NCBI RefSeq assembly: GCF_009720365.1
Contig: NZ_ML769313.1
Coordinates: 62,001-126,000, forward strand
Direction of reading: 5' to 3'
From: Catellatospora paridis
GTDB lineage: Bacteria; Actinomycetota; Actinomycetes; Mycobacteriales; Micromonosporaceae
DNA length: 64,000 nt
The translations under genes were made by a program, and so were the position numbers. Below the pieces are notes generated by a model. It searched no databases and was not told the origin of the DNA. It saw nothing but the letters and a program-made list of their open reading frames with translations. Each line of letters begins with the position of its first letter. Position 1 is the stretch's first letter. Below are positions 8,250 through 15,873 of this stretch, in pieces.

Positions 8250-8354
8250 TCAGCGAGCTGCCACGATTCGTCGTCGCTCGATCACGACGACGCGACCCGC
8301 CGGGCGCACGGCGACACGGCCACAAAGGCCGGCGCGCACCACAGCAGAGGACAT
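8250..8354 (-). CDS. 34-residue Arg-rich leader peptide upstream of argS
   Basis: ATG at 8354 opens a 34-residue frame with 8 Arg. It begins MSSAVVRAGLCGRVAVRPAG and contains VIERRRIVAAR near the end; the three consecutive Arg codons are all CGA, a codon that is rare in such GC-rich genomes. A TAGAGT box lies 6 nt before the ATG, so the transcript may begin at the start codon (leaderless). It ends 122 nt before argS. Position and composition fit a leader peptide through which ribosome stalling on Arg codons senses arginyl-tRNA levels. No experimental family is recognised; function is inferred. Confidence 0.5.
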   Translation of the reverse strand: MSSAVVRAGLCGRVAVRPAGRVVVIERRRIVAAR

Positions 8355-8360
8355 GCCCCG

Positions 8361-8366
8361 ACTCTA
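8361..8366 (-). promoter_or_regulatory. -10 box for the argS leader transcript
   Basis: TAGAGT on the minus strand fits TANNNT and lies 6 nt before the ATG at 8354, the spacing expected for a leaderless actinobacterial mRNA. No convincing -35 box is seen. Confidence 0.4.
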
Positions 8367-8383
8367 CCCAACCCCGCCACCGA

Positions 8384-8437
8384 GAAAGGAAGGGCACCTT
8401 GTTAACGGCATGCGTACCGGAAGGGCACCTTCCTAAC
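8384..8437. repeat. Two GGAAGGGCACCTT repeat copies between divergent genes
   Basis: Copy 1 (8384-8400) reads GAAAGGAAGGGCACCTT, copy 2 (8419-8437) GGAAGGGCACCTTCCTAAC. The same core occurs as long inverted repeats at 20929-20983 and 32761-32813 and degenerately at 16816-16835. Here the copies are in direct orientation within the argS/methyltransferase divergent promoter region, and the second copy's TAAC overlaps a -10 box. Confidence 0.75.
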
Positions 8438-8439
8438 AT
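8434..8439 (+). promoter_or_regulatory. -10 box, leaderless start of methyltransferase
   Basis: TAACAT at 8434-8439 fits TANNNT and is followed by 6 nt and then ATG 8446, consistent with a leaderless transcript. It partly overlaps the second repeat copy. No clear -35 box. Confidence 0.4.
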
Positions 8440-8445
8440 GGGCGG

Positions 8446-9198
8446 ATGACCGACGACGCGGCCGGGCAGTACCGGTTCTACGGCGAGCTGGCCCGGTGGT
8501 GGCCGCTGATCTCGCCGGTGGACGACTACGCCGAGGAGACGGCGTTCGCGGCGCAGTTGCTGCGCTCGGCGTCGATCCCGGTGCGCGAGGTGCTGGAACT
8601 GGGCAGCGGTGGCGGTCACAATGCGGTGCACCTGCGGGAACATTTCACGATGACGCTGTCGGACCTGTCCGCCGAGATGCTCGACATGTCCCGGCGGCTG
8701 AACCCGGACTGCGCGCACCACGTCGGCGACATGCGCACGCTACGGCTGGGCCGCGCCTTCGACGCGGTGTTCCTGCACGACGCGGTGTCTTACATGACCA
8801 CCGAGGACGACCTGCGGCAGGCGATCGCCACGGCGTACGCCCACTGCCGGCCCGGCGGCGTCGCCGTGCTGCTGCCCGACGAGACGGCGCAGACCTACGA
8901 ACCCGGCGCCGACCACGGCGGCGTCGACGGCCCGGACGGGCGCGGCGTGCGCTTCCTCGAGTGGTCCTGGGACCCCGACCCCGCCGACTCCTGGACCCTC
9001 ACCGAGTACGCGTTCCTGCTGCGTGAGGCCGACGGCAGCGTGCGCACGGCGCACGAGACCCACCGCACCGGCGTCTTCGCCCGCGAGGTGTGGCGCAAGC
9101 TGCTCACCGAGGCCGGGTTCACCCCGGAGCTCGTTATCGAGCAGACCACCGAGGACCGCACCCCCCGCGACTGCTTCGTCGCCCACCGCCCCGCGTAG
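8446..9198 (+). CDS. SAM-dependent methyltransferase (class I)
   Basis: 250 residues. The Rossmann-type motif I is VLELGSGGGHNAVHL (about 49-63), the acidic residue follows in SDLSAEML, motif II is GDMRTLRLGRAFDAVFLHDAVSYM and motif III AYAHCRPGGVAVLL. It transfers a methyl group from SAM to an unknown, probably small-molecule, substrate. It appears to be a single-gene transcript, starting from a leaderless promoter and closed by the long hairpin at 9224-9298. The methyl acceptor cannot be predicted. Confidence 0.85.
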   Translation: MTDDAAGQYRFYGELARWWPLISPVDDYAEETAFAAQLLRSASIPVREVLELGSGGGHNAVHLREHFTMTLSDLSAEMLDMSRRLNPDCAHHVGDMRTLRLGRAFDAVFLHDAVSYMTTEDDLRQAIATAYAHCRPGGVAVLLPDETAQTYEPGADHGGVDGPDGRGVRFLEWSWDPDPADSWTLTEYAFLLREADGSVRTAHETHRTGVFAREVWRKLLTEAGFTPELVIEQTTEDRTPRDCFVAHRPA

Positions 9199-9223
9199 CG
9201 CCCCGCCGCCGGACGGGCCGGTT

Positions 9224-9298
9224 GATCGTCGGACTTGCCAGGCAGGTGGGCGAAAGCGGGCCAAAGATACGCACACCTGCCTGGCAAGTCGAGCGATC
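9224..9298. terminator. Long bidirectional hairpin between convergent genes
   Basis: A perfect 17-bp inverted repeat, GACTTGCCAGGCAGGTG (9232-9248) and its complement (9274-9290), encloses a 25-nt spacer. An outer GATCG/CGATC pair (9224-9228/9294-9298) extends the stem across a 3-nt internal loop. It sits between two convergent genes (stops at 9198 and 9332). There is no T-run, so either a bidirectional terminator or an inserted palindromic repeat. Confidence 0.6.
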
Positions 9299-9331
9299 AT
9301 GGTGCGGTCCGGGCGCGCCCGGGTGCTCGGG

Positions 9332-9844
9332 TCAGTCGAGGTGCGGCCCGTGGCGCCGGCCGGTGCACAGTTCGTCGAGCCGGCGCAGCGTGTCGTGCAT
9401 GCTGTCGATCCAGATCCGGCCGTCGTCCATGGACTCCCGCTCGTCGGCGGGTGCCCGCGAGCAGTCGTAGCTCTCGGTCACGATGGTCGCGCCAGGCCCG
9501 TCGGGGACGAGTTCGTAGCTCCACCGGTGGCCCCACCGGGCGTCCGGCGCGTCGGCGTCGGGGTGGCCGCGGCCCGCCACGGGCTCCCAGCCGATCCGCC
9601 GGTCCTGCTCGTACTCGACGACGTGGTTGTCCATCTCGTAGTCGCCGTGGGCCGAGTAGTACATGCGCATCACGAAGACGTCGCCGACCCCGGTGACGGC
9701 CGCCTGGGTCACGGCGCCGCGCAGCATGCCGGACCCGTCCAGGGCCAGGTGGCAGGTCGGGTCGGCCAGGGCCTGGAAGATCGCGGCCGCGGGGGCTTCG
9801 ATGCGCCGGGACACGCGCACCACGGGGCTGCCGTCGCCGTCCAT
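9332..9844 (-). CDS. SRPBCC (START/Bet v1-fold) family protein
   Basis: 170 residues. The N-terminus VVRVSRRIEAPAAAIFQALADP is the typical first strand and helix of polyketide cyclase/SRPBCC proteins. The strand-rich middle (MRMYYSAHGDYEMDNHVVEYEQDRRIGWEP, GHRWSYELVPDGPGATIVTESYD) and a C-terminal amphipathic helix (WIDSMHDTLRRLDELC) complete the fold. These proteins bind hydrophobic ligands in a deep pocket; a specific ligand or activity cannot be named. It is transcribed alone, convergent with the methyltransferase. Confidence 0.8.
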   Translation of the reverse strand: MDGDGSPVVRVSRRIEAPAAAIFQALADPTCHLALDGSGMLRGAVTQAAVTGVGDVFVMRMYYSAHGDYEMDNHVVEYEQDRRIGWEPVAGRGHPDADAPDARWGHRWSYELVPDGPGATIVTESYDCSRAPADERESMDDGRIWIDSMHDTLRRLDELCTGRRHGPHLD

Positions 9845-9937
9845 GGGCGGGCCTCCTCCATCAGGGAAGGTGGATGGTCCGCCGCATGGTAAACGCCCCG
9901 TCCGACAGGACGGGGCGTTCGGTGGTGCCCGCAGGCC

Positions 9938-10471
9938 TCAGTGGAACCGGTGCACGACGGCGTGGCCCTTGCCGCGGGAGATGAGCCAGCGGTTGACGGG
10001 CACGGTGAGCGCGAACGCGATCAGCAGCGAGAAGGCCAGCGCCGCCCAGAACAACCAACTGGTCAAACCGGCGTCCATGGCGCCGGGCACGCCGACCATG
10101 ATGGCGTTGTCGATCAGCTCCATCATCGCGATGGACACCGTGTCCGCGGCGAGCGCGATCTTCAGCGCCTGCCGGAAACCGACTCCGGCGCGCAGCACGC
10201 CGCGCATGGTCAGCGCGTAGCCGAAGACGAACGCCAGCGCCACCGACAGCACGACCGTCGGCCCGGCCGTCCAGCCCAGCGCGGTGCCGATGACCATGCC
10301 CAGGACCTCGCCGATGGCGCAGCCGGTGAGGCAGTGCAGCGTCGCCGAGGCGGCCATGCGCCAGGTCGCGGCGGGGACGTGCGGGGTGTGCCCGGTCGCG
10401 GCGCTGCGGGCCGCGTCGTCGGTGACATGGCCGTGGGCGGCATGGTCGTGATGATCCATGCCGCCCAGCAT
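9938..10471 (-). CDS. DUF4396 membrane protein, His-rich N-terminus
   Basis: 177 residues. The N-terminus is His-rich (MDHHDHAAHGH), followed by about four hydrophobic segments and the family-like motif LHCLTGCAIGEVLG, with a His and two Cys that could bind metal. GKGHAVVHRFH ends the protein. I read it as DUF4396, of unknown function. A palindrome resembling a CsoR operator (10480-10496) sits directly upstream, so a role in copper or other metal handling is inferred. Start: ATG 10471 has GGAGG only 1-2 nt away; ATG 10459 (MDHHDH) gives a longer spacing of about 13 nt. Confidence 0.75.
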   Translation of the reverse strand: MLGGMDHHDHAAHGHVTDDAARSAATGHTPHVPAATWRMAASATLHCLTGCAIGEVLGMVIGTALGWTAGPTVVLSVALAFVFGYALTMRGVLRAGVGFRQALKIALAADTVSIAMMELIDNAIMVGVPGAMDAGLTSWLFWAALAFSLLIAFALTVPVNRWLISRGKGHAVVHRFH

Positions 10472-10479
10472 ACCTCCGA

Positions 10480-10496
10480 ATACCCCCGGGGGGTAT
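10480..10496. promoter_or_regulatory. CsoR-like G/C-tract palindrome
   Basis: ATACCCCCGGGGGGTAT is a near-perfect palindrome of the TACCCCnnGGGGTA type bound by CsoR/RcnR-family copper and nickel sensors. It lies 9 nt upstream of the ATG at 10471 of a His-rich membrane protein gene. No csoR gene is in the window. Confidence 0.55.
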
Positions 10497-10498
10497 AG

Positions 10499-11296
10499 TC
10501 AGACGTGGCAGATGATCTCGCCATGCGGCACCACGTACCAGCCGTCCTCGGCCGCCACCCACTCCCGCCAGCCGTCGGCCATCCGCCGCAGGTCGGCCTC
10601 GGTGGCGTAGCCCTTGGCGACGGCCTGCGCGGCCAGTGACGACTGCACGACGCGCTCCGCCCACATGCCGCCCCACCAGGCCCGCTCCTCGGGGGTGGCG
10701 TAGCACCAGACGCTCGCGGTCGCGGTGACGTCGGTGAACCCCGCCGCCCGGGCCCACGAGTGCAGCCGCCGCCCGGCATCGGGCTCACCGCCGTTGTCGC
10801 GGGCGATCCGCCGGTACAGCGCCAGCCACTCGTCCAGCGCCGGAATGACCGGCCACCAGGTGAACGCGGCGTAGTCGCCGTCGCGGGCGGCGACCACCCC
10901 GCCGGTCCGGCACACCCGGCCCATCTCGCGCAGCGCGCCGACCGGGTCGGACAGGTGCTGCAGCACCTGGTGGGCGTGGACCACGTCGAACGAGTCGTCG
11001 GGCAGGTCGAGGGCCTGCACGTCGGCGACCAGGAAGTCGACGTTGGCGGTGCCGCGCGCGGCGATCTCGGCGCGGGCCAGGCCCAGCGCGTCCTCGGTCA
11101 GTTCCAGCGCGGTGAGCCGGGCCGGGGCGACCGCGTCGGCCAGGTCGGCGGTGATGGTGCCCGGCCCGCAGCCCACGTCCAGGACCGTCCGGCCCGGCCG
11201 CAGGTGGGGGAGCAGGTAGGCGGCGGAGTTGGCCGCGGTGCGCCAGCGATGCGACACCAGCACCGTCTCGTGGTGTCCGTGCGTGTACGTCGTCAT
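10499..11296 (-). CDS. SAM-dependent methyltransferase (class I)
   Basis: 265 residues. Motif I is VLDVGCGPGTITADLA, followed by LTALELTEDALGLARAE, then NVDFLVADVQALDLPDDSFDVVHAHQVLQHLSDPVGALREMGRVCRTGGVV, the hallmarks of UbiE/UbiG-like small-molecule methyltransferases. The Trp-rich C-terminal half (ERAWWGGMWAERV) presumably forms the substrate cap. A good ribosome-binding site GGAGGGA precedes the ATG at 11296. It lies upstream of the DUF4396 gene on the same strand, but the metal-type palindrome between them suggests separate control. Substrate unknown. Confidence 0.86.
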   Translation of the reverse strand: MTTYTHGHHETVLVSHRWRTAANSAAYLLPHLRPGRTVLDVGCGPGTITADLADAVAPARLTALELTEDALGLARAEIAARGTANVDFLVADVQALDLPDDSFDVVHAHQVLQHLSDPVGALREMGRVCRTGGVVAARDGDYAAFTWWPVIPALDEWLALYRRIARDNGGEPDAGRRLHSWARAAGFTDVTATASVWCYATPEERAWWGGMWAERVVQSSLAAQAVAKGYATEADLRRMADGWREWVAAEDGWYVVPHGEIICHV

Positions 11297-11317
11297 GGGT
11301 GATCCCTCCTACCTGGA

Positions 11318-11365
11318 GAGTCTAGAGATCGCGTCTCGTTATGTAGGAGAAAGATCTCATATAGT
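11318..11365. promoter_or_regulatory. Divergent promoters
   Basis: TATAGT at 11360-11365 (+) is a good -10 box for the exporter gene, and TAGACT (minus strand, 11318-11323) a candidate -10 box for the methyltransferase. The 111-bp region is notably AT-richer than its flanks. -35 boxes are weak. Confidence 0.4.
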
Positions 11366-11407
11366 GAACAGGTTTGGGAAAGGAGCTGGTGAGGGAACGT
11401 ATGGTCG

Positions 11408-12505
11408 GTGACGAACGGTCGTCGAGTGAGTGTTGCCGATGTCTTCCGCTGGGCGGTGGCCGGCTCGTGCGGCGTCGCCCTGGTGGGCGTGGTCCTGGCC
11501 GCCGTCTGGTCGGTGCGCGGGATCCTGGTGCTGGTCCTCGTGTCGCTGTTCGTGGCGGTCAGCCTCGACCCGGCGGTCCGCTGGCTGGTCCGCCACCACG
11601 TCCACCGCCCCTACGCGGTCACGATCATCCTGCTCGCCCTGCTGGCGCTGCTCGCCCTGCTGATCCTCGGCATCGGGCCGCCGCTGGTGCGCCAGGCCGG
11701 GCAGCTCACCGCCGACCTGCCCGGCCAGATCCAGCAACTCGACGATCGCTCGCGGGCGTTCCGCGAGCTCAGCGCACGCTACGGACTCGGAGACCGGCTC
11801 AACGAACTCGCCGCCACGGTGCCCGAACGCGTCGGCGCGAGCCTGCTGAGCCTCTTCCGCACCTTCCTCGGCGTGCTCGCCGCAGCGCTGACCGTGCTCG
11901 TACTGTCGCTGTATTTCCTCGCGGACATGCCGCGGCTGCGTCGCCGGATCCAGCTGATGGCCCCCGACCGGCAGCGGGAGCGCACCCGCCGCATCGTCGA
12001 CGTGGTGGTCGACAAGGTCGGCACGTACATGATCGGCAACCTGATCATCTCGCTGATCGCGGGCGTCGTCGCGTACGCCGGCCTGCTGGTGCTGAACATC
12101 CCGTTCGCGCTGCCGCTCGCGCTGATCGTCGCCGTGACCGACCTGATCCCGCTGGTCGGGGCGACGCTGGGCACCGCGGTCTGCGGGCTGGTCGCCGCCA
12201 TCGCGTCCGGGGTGTGGCCCGCGGCGGTCGGCATCGTGATCTGGCTGCTGATCTACCAGCAGATCGAGAACTACCTGATCGTGCCGAAGGTGATGAAGCA
12301 GAGCCTGGACATGCCCGCGCTCGCGGTGCTGCTGGCCAGCCTCATCGGCGCCGGACTGCTGGGCCTGATCGGCGCGCTGATGGCCATCCCCATCGCGGCC
12401 ACCGTCAAGACGGTGCTGGCCGAACTGCGCGAACCGCTGCCACCCGAGCATCTGCCCGAGCCCGCCGACGATTCGGATCATCGGCATCCGGGTAAGGAGC
12501 TGTGA
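11408..12505 (+). CDS. AI-2E family transporter (TerC/PerM-type exporter)
   Basis: 365 residues with about eight hydrophobic segments. Two near the N-terminus (AVAGSCGVALVGVVLAAVW, VLVLVSLFVAV) are followed by a long LLALLALLIL segment, a soluble amphipathic region, and a C-terminal bundle containing the family signature region IPLVGATLGTAVCGLVAAIASG and QQIENYLIVPKVM. The family includes autoinducer-2 exporters and Na+/H+ antiporters, so the substrate is not predictable. GTG 11408 is chosen with GAGGGA at 11391-11396. It is 25 bp from the YihY gene and probably co-transcribed with it. Confidence 0.88.
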   Translation: MTNGRRVSVADVFRWAVAGSCGVALVGVVLAAVWSVRGILVLVLVSLFVAVSLDPAVRWLVRHHVHRPYAVTIILLALLALLALLILGIGPPLVRQAGQLTADLPGQIQQLDDRSRAFRELSARYGLGDRLNELAATVPERVGASLLSLFRTFLGVLAAALTVLVLSLYFLADMPRLRRRIQLMAPDRQRERTRRIVDVVVDKVGTYMIGNLIISLIAGVVAYAGLLVLNIPFALPLALIVAVTDLIPLVGATLGTAVCGLVAAIASGVWPAAVGIVIWLLIYQQIENYLIVPKVMKQSLDMPALAVLLASLIGAGLLGLIGALMAIPIAATVKTVLAELREPLPPEHLPEPADDSDHRHPGKEL

Positions 12506-12530
12506 TGCGCGACGGCGCGATGGGGTCACG

Positions 12531-13511
12531 GTGACCCGCGCGCAGACCGGAGGATCGCCTGTGCCCACAACACCGTCCACCGCACCGGTTCCCGACGGCC
12601 CGGCAGACCTGACCCGCCGGGACTGGCGGGCAGTGATCAAACGCACCGCCAAGGAGTACAAGGAGGACAACCTGAGCGACTGGGCCGCTGCGCTGACCTA
12701 CCGCGCGGTCATGTCACTGTTCCCGGCCATCCTGGTGCTCGTGGCGGTGCTTGGCTGGACCGGCGCCGACACCGCCCAGCGTGCCGCCGCCGAGGTCGGC
12801 GGGTTCGCGCCGGGCGCCGCACGCGACGTGCTCGTCAACGCCCTCACTGAGCTGCAGCGTGGCCGGGGGGCCACCGCGGGCCTGGTCGCCCTCGTCGGCT
12901 TCGTGCTCGCGCTGTGGTCGGCGTCGAGCTACGTCGCCGCGTTCATGCGGGCCGCCAACATCATCTACGACGTGCCGGAAGGCCGCCCGATGCGCAAGAC
13001 GCTGCCCATCCGCCTCGGCGTCACCGTCGTGGCCTGCGTCGCGATCGCCGTCGTCGCCGTCGCGCTGGTGTTCACCGGCCCAGTCGCCGAACGCACCGGC
13101 GAGTACCTGCACCTGGGTTCCGGGGTGGTGCGGACCTGGGACATCGCGAAGTGGCCCCTGGTCCTGCTGGTCATCGCCCTGATCTTCGCCCTGCTCTACT
13201 GGGCCTCGCCCAACGCGCGGCAGAGCGGCTGGCGCTGGATCACCCCCGGCAGCCTGCTCGCCGTGCTCCTGTGGCTGCTGGCGTCCGCCGGCTTTGCGCT
13301 GTACGCGGCGAATTTCGGTTCCTATAACAAGATTTACGGCAGCCTGGCCGGTGTCATCGTCTTCCTGATCTGGATGTGGATCGGCAACATCGCCCTGCTG
13401 CTCGGCGCAGAGTTCGACGCCGAACTGCACCGCGAACGCGCCATCGCCGCCGGCCACCCCGCCGACGAGGAGCCCTACATCGAACTCCGCGACCCGCCGA
13501 CTCCGAAATGA
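12531..13511 (+). CDS. YihY/BrkB family inner-membrane protein
   Basis: 326 residues. DNLSDWAAALTYRAVMSLFPAILVLVAVLGW matches the start of the YihY/BrkB fold, and VVFLIWMWIGNIALLLGAEFDAELHRERA is the family's conserved C-terminal segment, with six predicted membrane helices in all. The family was once annotated as ribonuclease BN but is a membrane protein of unknown function. It follows the AI-2E exporter closely. GTG 12531 is used; a GTG at 12561 is also possible. Confidence 0.88.
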   Translation: MTRAQTGGSPVPTTPSTAPVPDGPADLTRRDWRAVIKRTAKEYKEDNLSDWAAALTYRAVMSLFPAILVLVAVLGWTGADTAQRAAAEVGGFAPGAARDVLVNALTELQRGRGATAGLVALVGFVLALWSASSYVAAFMRAANIIYDVPEGRPMRKTLPIRLGVTVVACVAIAVVAVALVFTGPVAERTGEYLHLGSGVVRTWDIAKWPLVLLVIALIFALLYWASPNARQSGWRWITPGSLLAVLLWLLASAGFALYAANFGSYNKIYGSLAGVIVFLIWMWIGNIALLLGAEFDAELHRERAIAAGHPADEEPYIELRDPPTPK

Positions 13512-13541
13512 GTTTCTCGGGCGGGATACACGAGGCGTGGC

Positions 13542-13567
13542 GTTGCACATGTCCGTCCAGGTGCAAC
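13542..13567. terminator. Hairpin between convergent genes
   Basis: GTTGCAC (13542-13548) and GTGCAAC (13561-13567) pair around a 12-nt loop, between stops at 13511 and 13573. There is no T-run; terminator role is inferred from position. Confidence 0.4.
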
Positions 13568-13572
13568 CTCGC

Positions 13573-15273
13573 TCAGCGTAATGCGCGATCCGTCTCTGCC
13601 ACGTGGCTCGACGGGATGGGCGCGACCGAACTCCTGACTGCGAGCCCGCCCCGCCCAAAGCCCTCGTACACCGCCGGTTGAAAGTGGCGCAGTATCAGTC
13701 CCCTCAACCCGCCGAGGGCCGCCGCGAACGCAAACGGGCCGAGTAGAATCCGTTCAACTGACTGCGGCAGACCCAAGGCTGCCAGTTCATCAAAGGACCC
13801 AGCTGCCTGGAGGCCGATCCAGCCGAGGGCGAACGCCGAAACCGCCGGGGCCGCATAGGCTGTCCACCAAGATTCACCGCGGCGCGCGCGGGCGAACGCA
13901 CAAAGCGTCGCGATCGAAGTGGTCGCGGACAAGACGACGAGGCCGAAACCGCCGGCGATCAGACCAACGAGGAACAGCCCACCGATGGGATCCACTCCAG
14001 CGGACGCCGCAACGATGATGACACACAGCCCAGCCGCGGTCTGAAACAGCGACGCCGCTGTCGGGGCGCCGGTCCGATCTCCGGTACGTGCCAGCGAACG
14101 GGGAATGAAACCTTCGCGCGCAAGCCCGAACATATAGCGCGCCGAGGTGTTGTGGAAAGAAGTCATCGCCGCGAATACGGAGACAAGCAGTACGACGCGG
14201 CCGATACCGGCCGCCGCGGTTCCGAGGTGCGAGCTAGCGAGCGATATCATCAGATCGAATCCGAGGGTGTTCCCGTGGCCTGCGAGTTCGGCGGGATGCG
14301 TGGCCGCCGAGAAGGTCCACGAAGTCAACACGTAGAGGCCTGTCAACAGGCCCAGCGTCGAGAAGGTGGACAGGTTGATCGTGCGCTTGTAATTTCGAGA
14401 CTCTTCGCCGAAGACCAGAGGCGTCTCGAATCCGGCGAACGCCACCACCGCGATCAGAAGGACGACGCCGATGCCCGGCTTCAACAGATCCGGCGAAGGT
14501 GGGTATCCCCCCTGCGGCGCGGCCAATTCTCCGGAAGCGATGAGTGCGCCGTCGACGAGCAGAAGAAATATGACCTGACCAATGATGATGCAGCCCAGCG
14601 TGTAGGTACTCAAATCAACCCGGGTGGTGCCGAGCAAGCCGACGAGAGCCCATCCGCATAGCGCGAATAGCCACCAGACGCCACTGACTTCACCGATACC
14701 CGTCACACCGAGGAGATCGGCCGCTACCACGCCGAACAGGCCGTACAGGGCAAACTGGAGGAAGCCATACGTCAGGACAGCCACGCCGGCCGCCGCAGCG
14801 CCGATGATTCGACCTAGCCCCTGTGCGATATGGGCATAGATCGATCCCGCGTTAGTTATGCGCCTGCCCATCGCAACGTGACCCACTGAGAAGGTGGCCA
14901 AAGTCGCGCCGACAATCAGAATGGCAAGGGCAAAGTTCGTTGCGCCGGTCAATGCAAGCCCGGCAGCGATCACGACGCCGATCGTGACCAATGGCATGGC
15001 AGACGTGATCGTAAGCGCTGAAACCGCGAGGACGCCGAGCCGGTCAGCCGCCAGCGCGCTGGACGGAGGTGGACTGGTGAGACTGCTAGGCGTGCGTGCA
15101 CTGGGTCGGGTGCTCGGCCGGGGCGGGCGAACGGTGGGCGGCGACTGATTCACCGACGCCGGACGTCGCGATCGGAGCGGAGCGACCCGGAAAGCGGGGG
15201 TGTCCCGAGCGAGTGCCGACAGCAGGTGGCCGACGAAGGAGGGGCCTCGGGAGGGGTGATCGCCGTTAGGCAT
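13573..15273 (-). CDS. APC superfamily amino-acid permease
   Basis: 566 residues with about twelve membrane helices, beginning at LGVLAVSALTITSAMPLVTIGV. The substrate-binding helix regions of the APC fold can be seen (NAGSIYAHIAQGLGRIIGAAAAG; VVAFAGFETPLVFGEESRN; MTSFHNTSARYMFGLAREGFIP). It would import an amino acid or amine with protons. It carries an unusual proline/serine-rich N-terminal extension of roughly 60 residues. ATG 15273 is chosen because AGGAGC precedes it and it overlaps the stop of the small membrane gene (15266-15268). Base composition is lower in GC than neighbours, which suggests transfer. Confidence 0.88.
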   Translation of the reverse strand: MPNGDHPSRGPSFVGHLLSALARDTPAFRVAPLRSRRPASVNQSPPTVRPPRPSTRPSARTPSSLTSPPPSSALAADRLGVLAVSALTITSAMPLVTIGVVIAAGLALTGATNFALAILIVGATLATFSVGHVAMGRRITNAGSIYAHIAQGLGRIIGAAAAGVAVLTYGFLQFALYGLFGVVAADLLGVTGIGEVSGVWWLFALCGWALVGLLGTTRVDLSTYTLGCIIIGQVIFLLLVDGALIASGELAAPQGGYPPSPDLLKPGIGVVLLIAVVAFAGFETPLVFGEESRNYKRTINLSTFSTLGLLTGLYVLTSWTFSAATHPAELAGHGNTLGFDLMISLASSHLGTAAAGIGRVVLLVSVFAAMTSFHNTSARYMFGLAREGFIPRSLARTGDRTGAPTAASLFQTAAGLCVIIVAASAGVDPIGGLFLVGLIAGGFGLVVLSATTSIATLCAFARARRGESWWTAYAAPAVSAFALGWIGLQAAGSFDELAALGLPQSVERILLGPFAFAAALGGLRGLILRHFQPAVYEGFGRGGLAVRSSVAPIPSSHVAETDRALR

Positions 15274-15613
15274 TCTGGCGCTCCTTGGTCTGAGGTGCCG
15301 ACTCCATCGCTTGATCGTCAAAGCGAGAGACAGGTCGTAGGCGCGCCAACTGCTCCAAGATGTATGGTCCCGCGACGCCGACCGTCACGACAGTCCAGGC
15401 CTCGGTGGTGCTGTTGCTCGCGACAGTCGCTGCGGCAAGACCGCCTCCGATCGATAGGCGAAGCGCTATCGAGACAAGGTATGGACCGAGACTCGGCTCG
15501 CGTGGGTTCGACCACGGCCAGTCTTTGACCCGGGTGACAGCCACGGTGAACTGCCAAGCGTCGACTGCGAAAGCTCCGAACAAGCCCCACAGCACACCTT
15601 GCCACATCGACAT
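15266..15613 (-). CDS. Small membrane protein co-transcribed with the permease
   Basis: 115 residues from ATG 15613. Hydrophobic segments include MWQGVLWGLFGAFAVDAWQF, a middle segment SIALRLSIGGGLAAATVAS and AWTVVTVGVAGPYILEQLARL. The frame is open far upstream, but the region before 15613 reads as low-complexity basic sequence, so the shorter form is preferred. Its TAA overlaps the permease ATG by a few bases, which implies translational coupling and a shared function. No family recognised. Confidence 0.55.
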   Translation of the reverse strand: MSMWQGVLWGLFGAFAVDAWQFTVAVTRVKDWPWSNPREPSLGPYLVSIALRLSIGGGLAAATVASNSTTEAWTVVTVGVAGPYILEQLARLRPVSRFDDQAMESAPQTKERQNA

Positions 15614-15873
15614 GTGTGCAATGTAGTGGCTGGGTTCGTGCCCGGAAAGTGTCCGCGTAGGTACATAGGGCAGGCCACCCGACCGCGCAAGCGGCGTTGC
15701 CGCGTTGGTCAAGAAGATTGGAAGTGAGCCAAGTGCGATGCGATCACCCGGTGGCCCTCTCGGAGCGGCGGCGAGCAGCCTCGGCGGAACGCGTCGCGTC
15801 TTGATCGGCCAAAGAGGTCGGCGGAGCGCGATCACCGAATGCGCGCAGGACAGCGGATGATGCGCGCCACTGG

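Noticed and set aside
6586-8436. 616-codon plus-strand open frame
   Set aside because: Antisense of argS, which has clear synthetase motifs.
11357-12670. 437-codon minus-strand frame
   Set aside because: Antisense of the AI-2E transporter, rich in Gln/Asp/Arg, low complexity.
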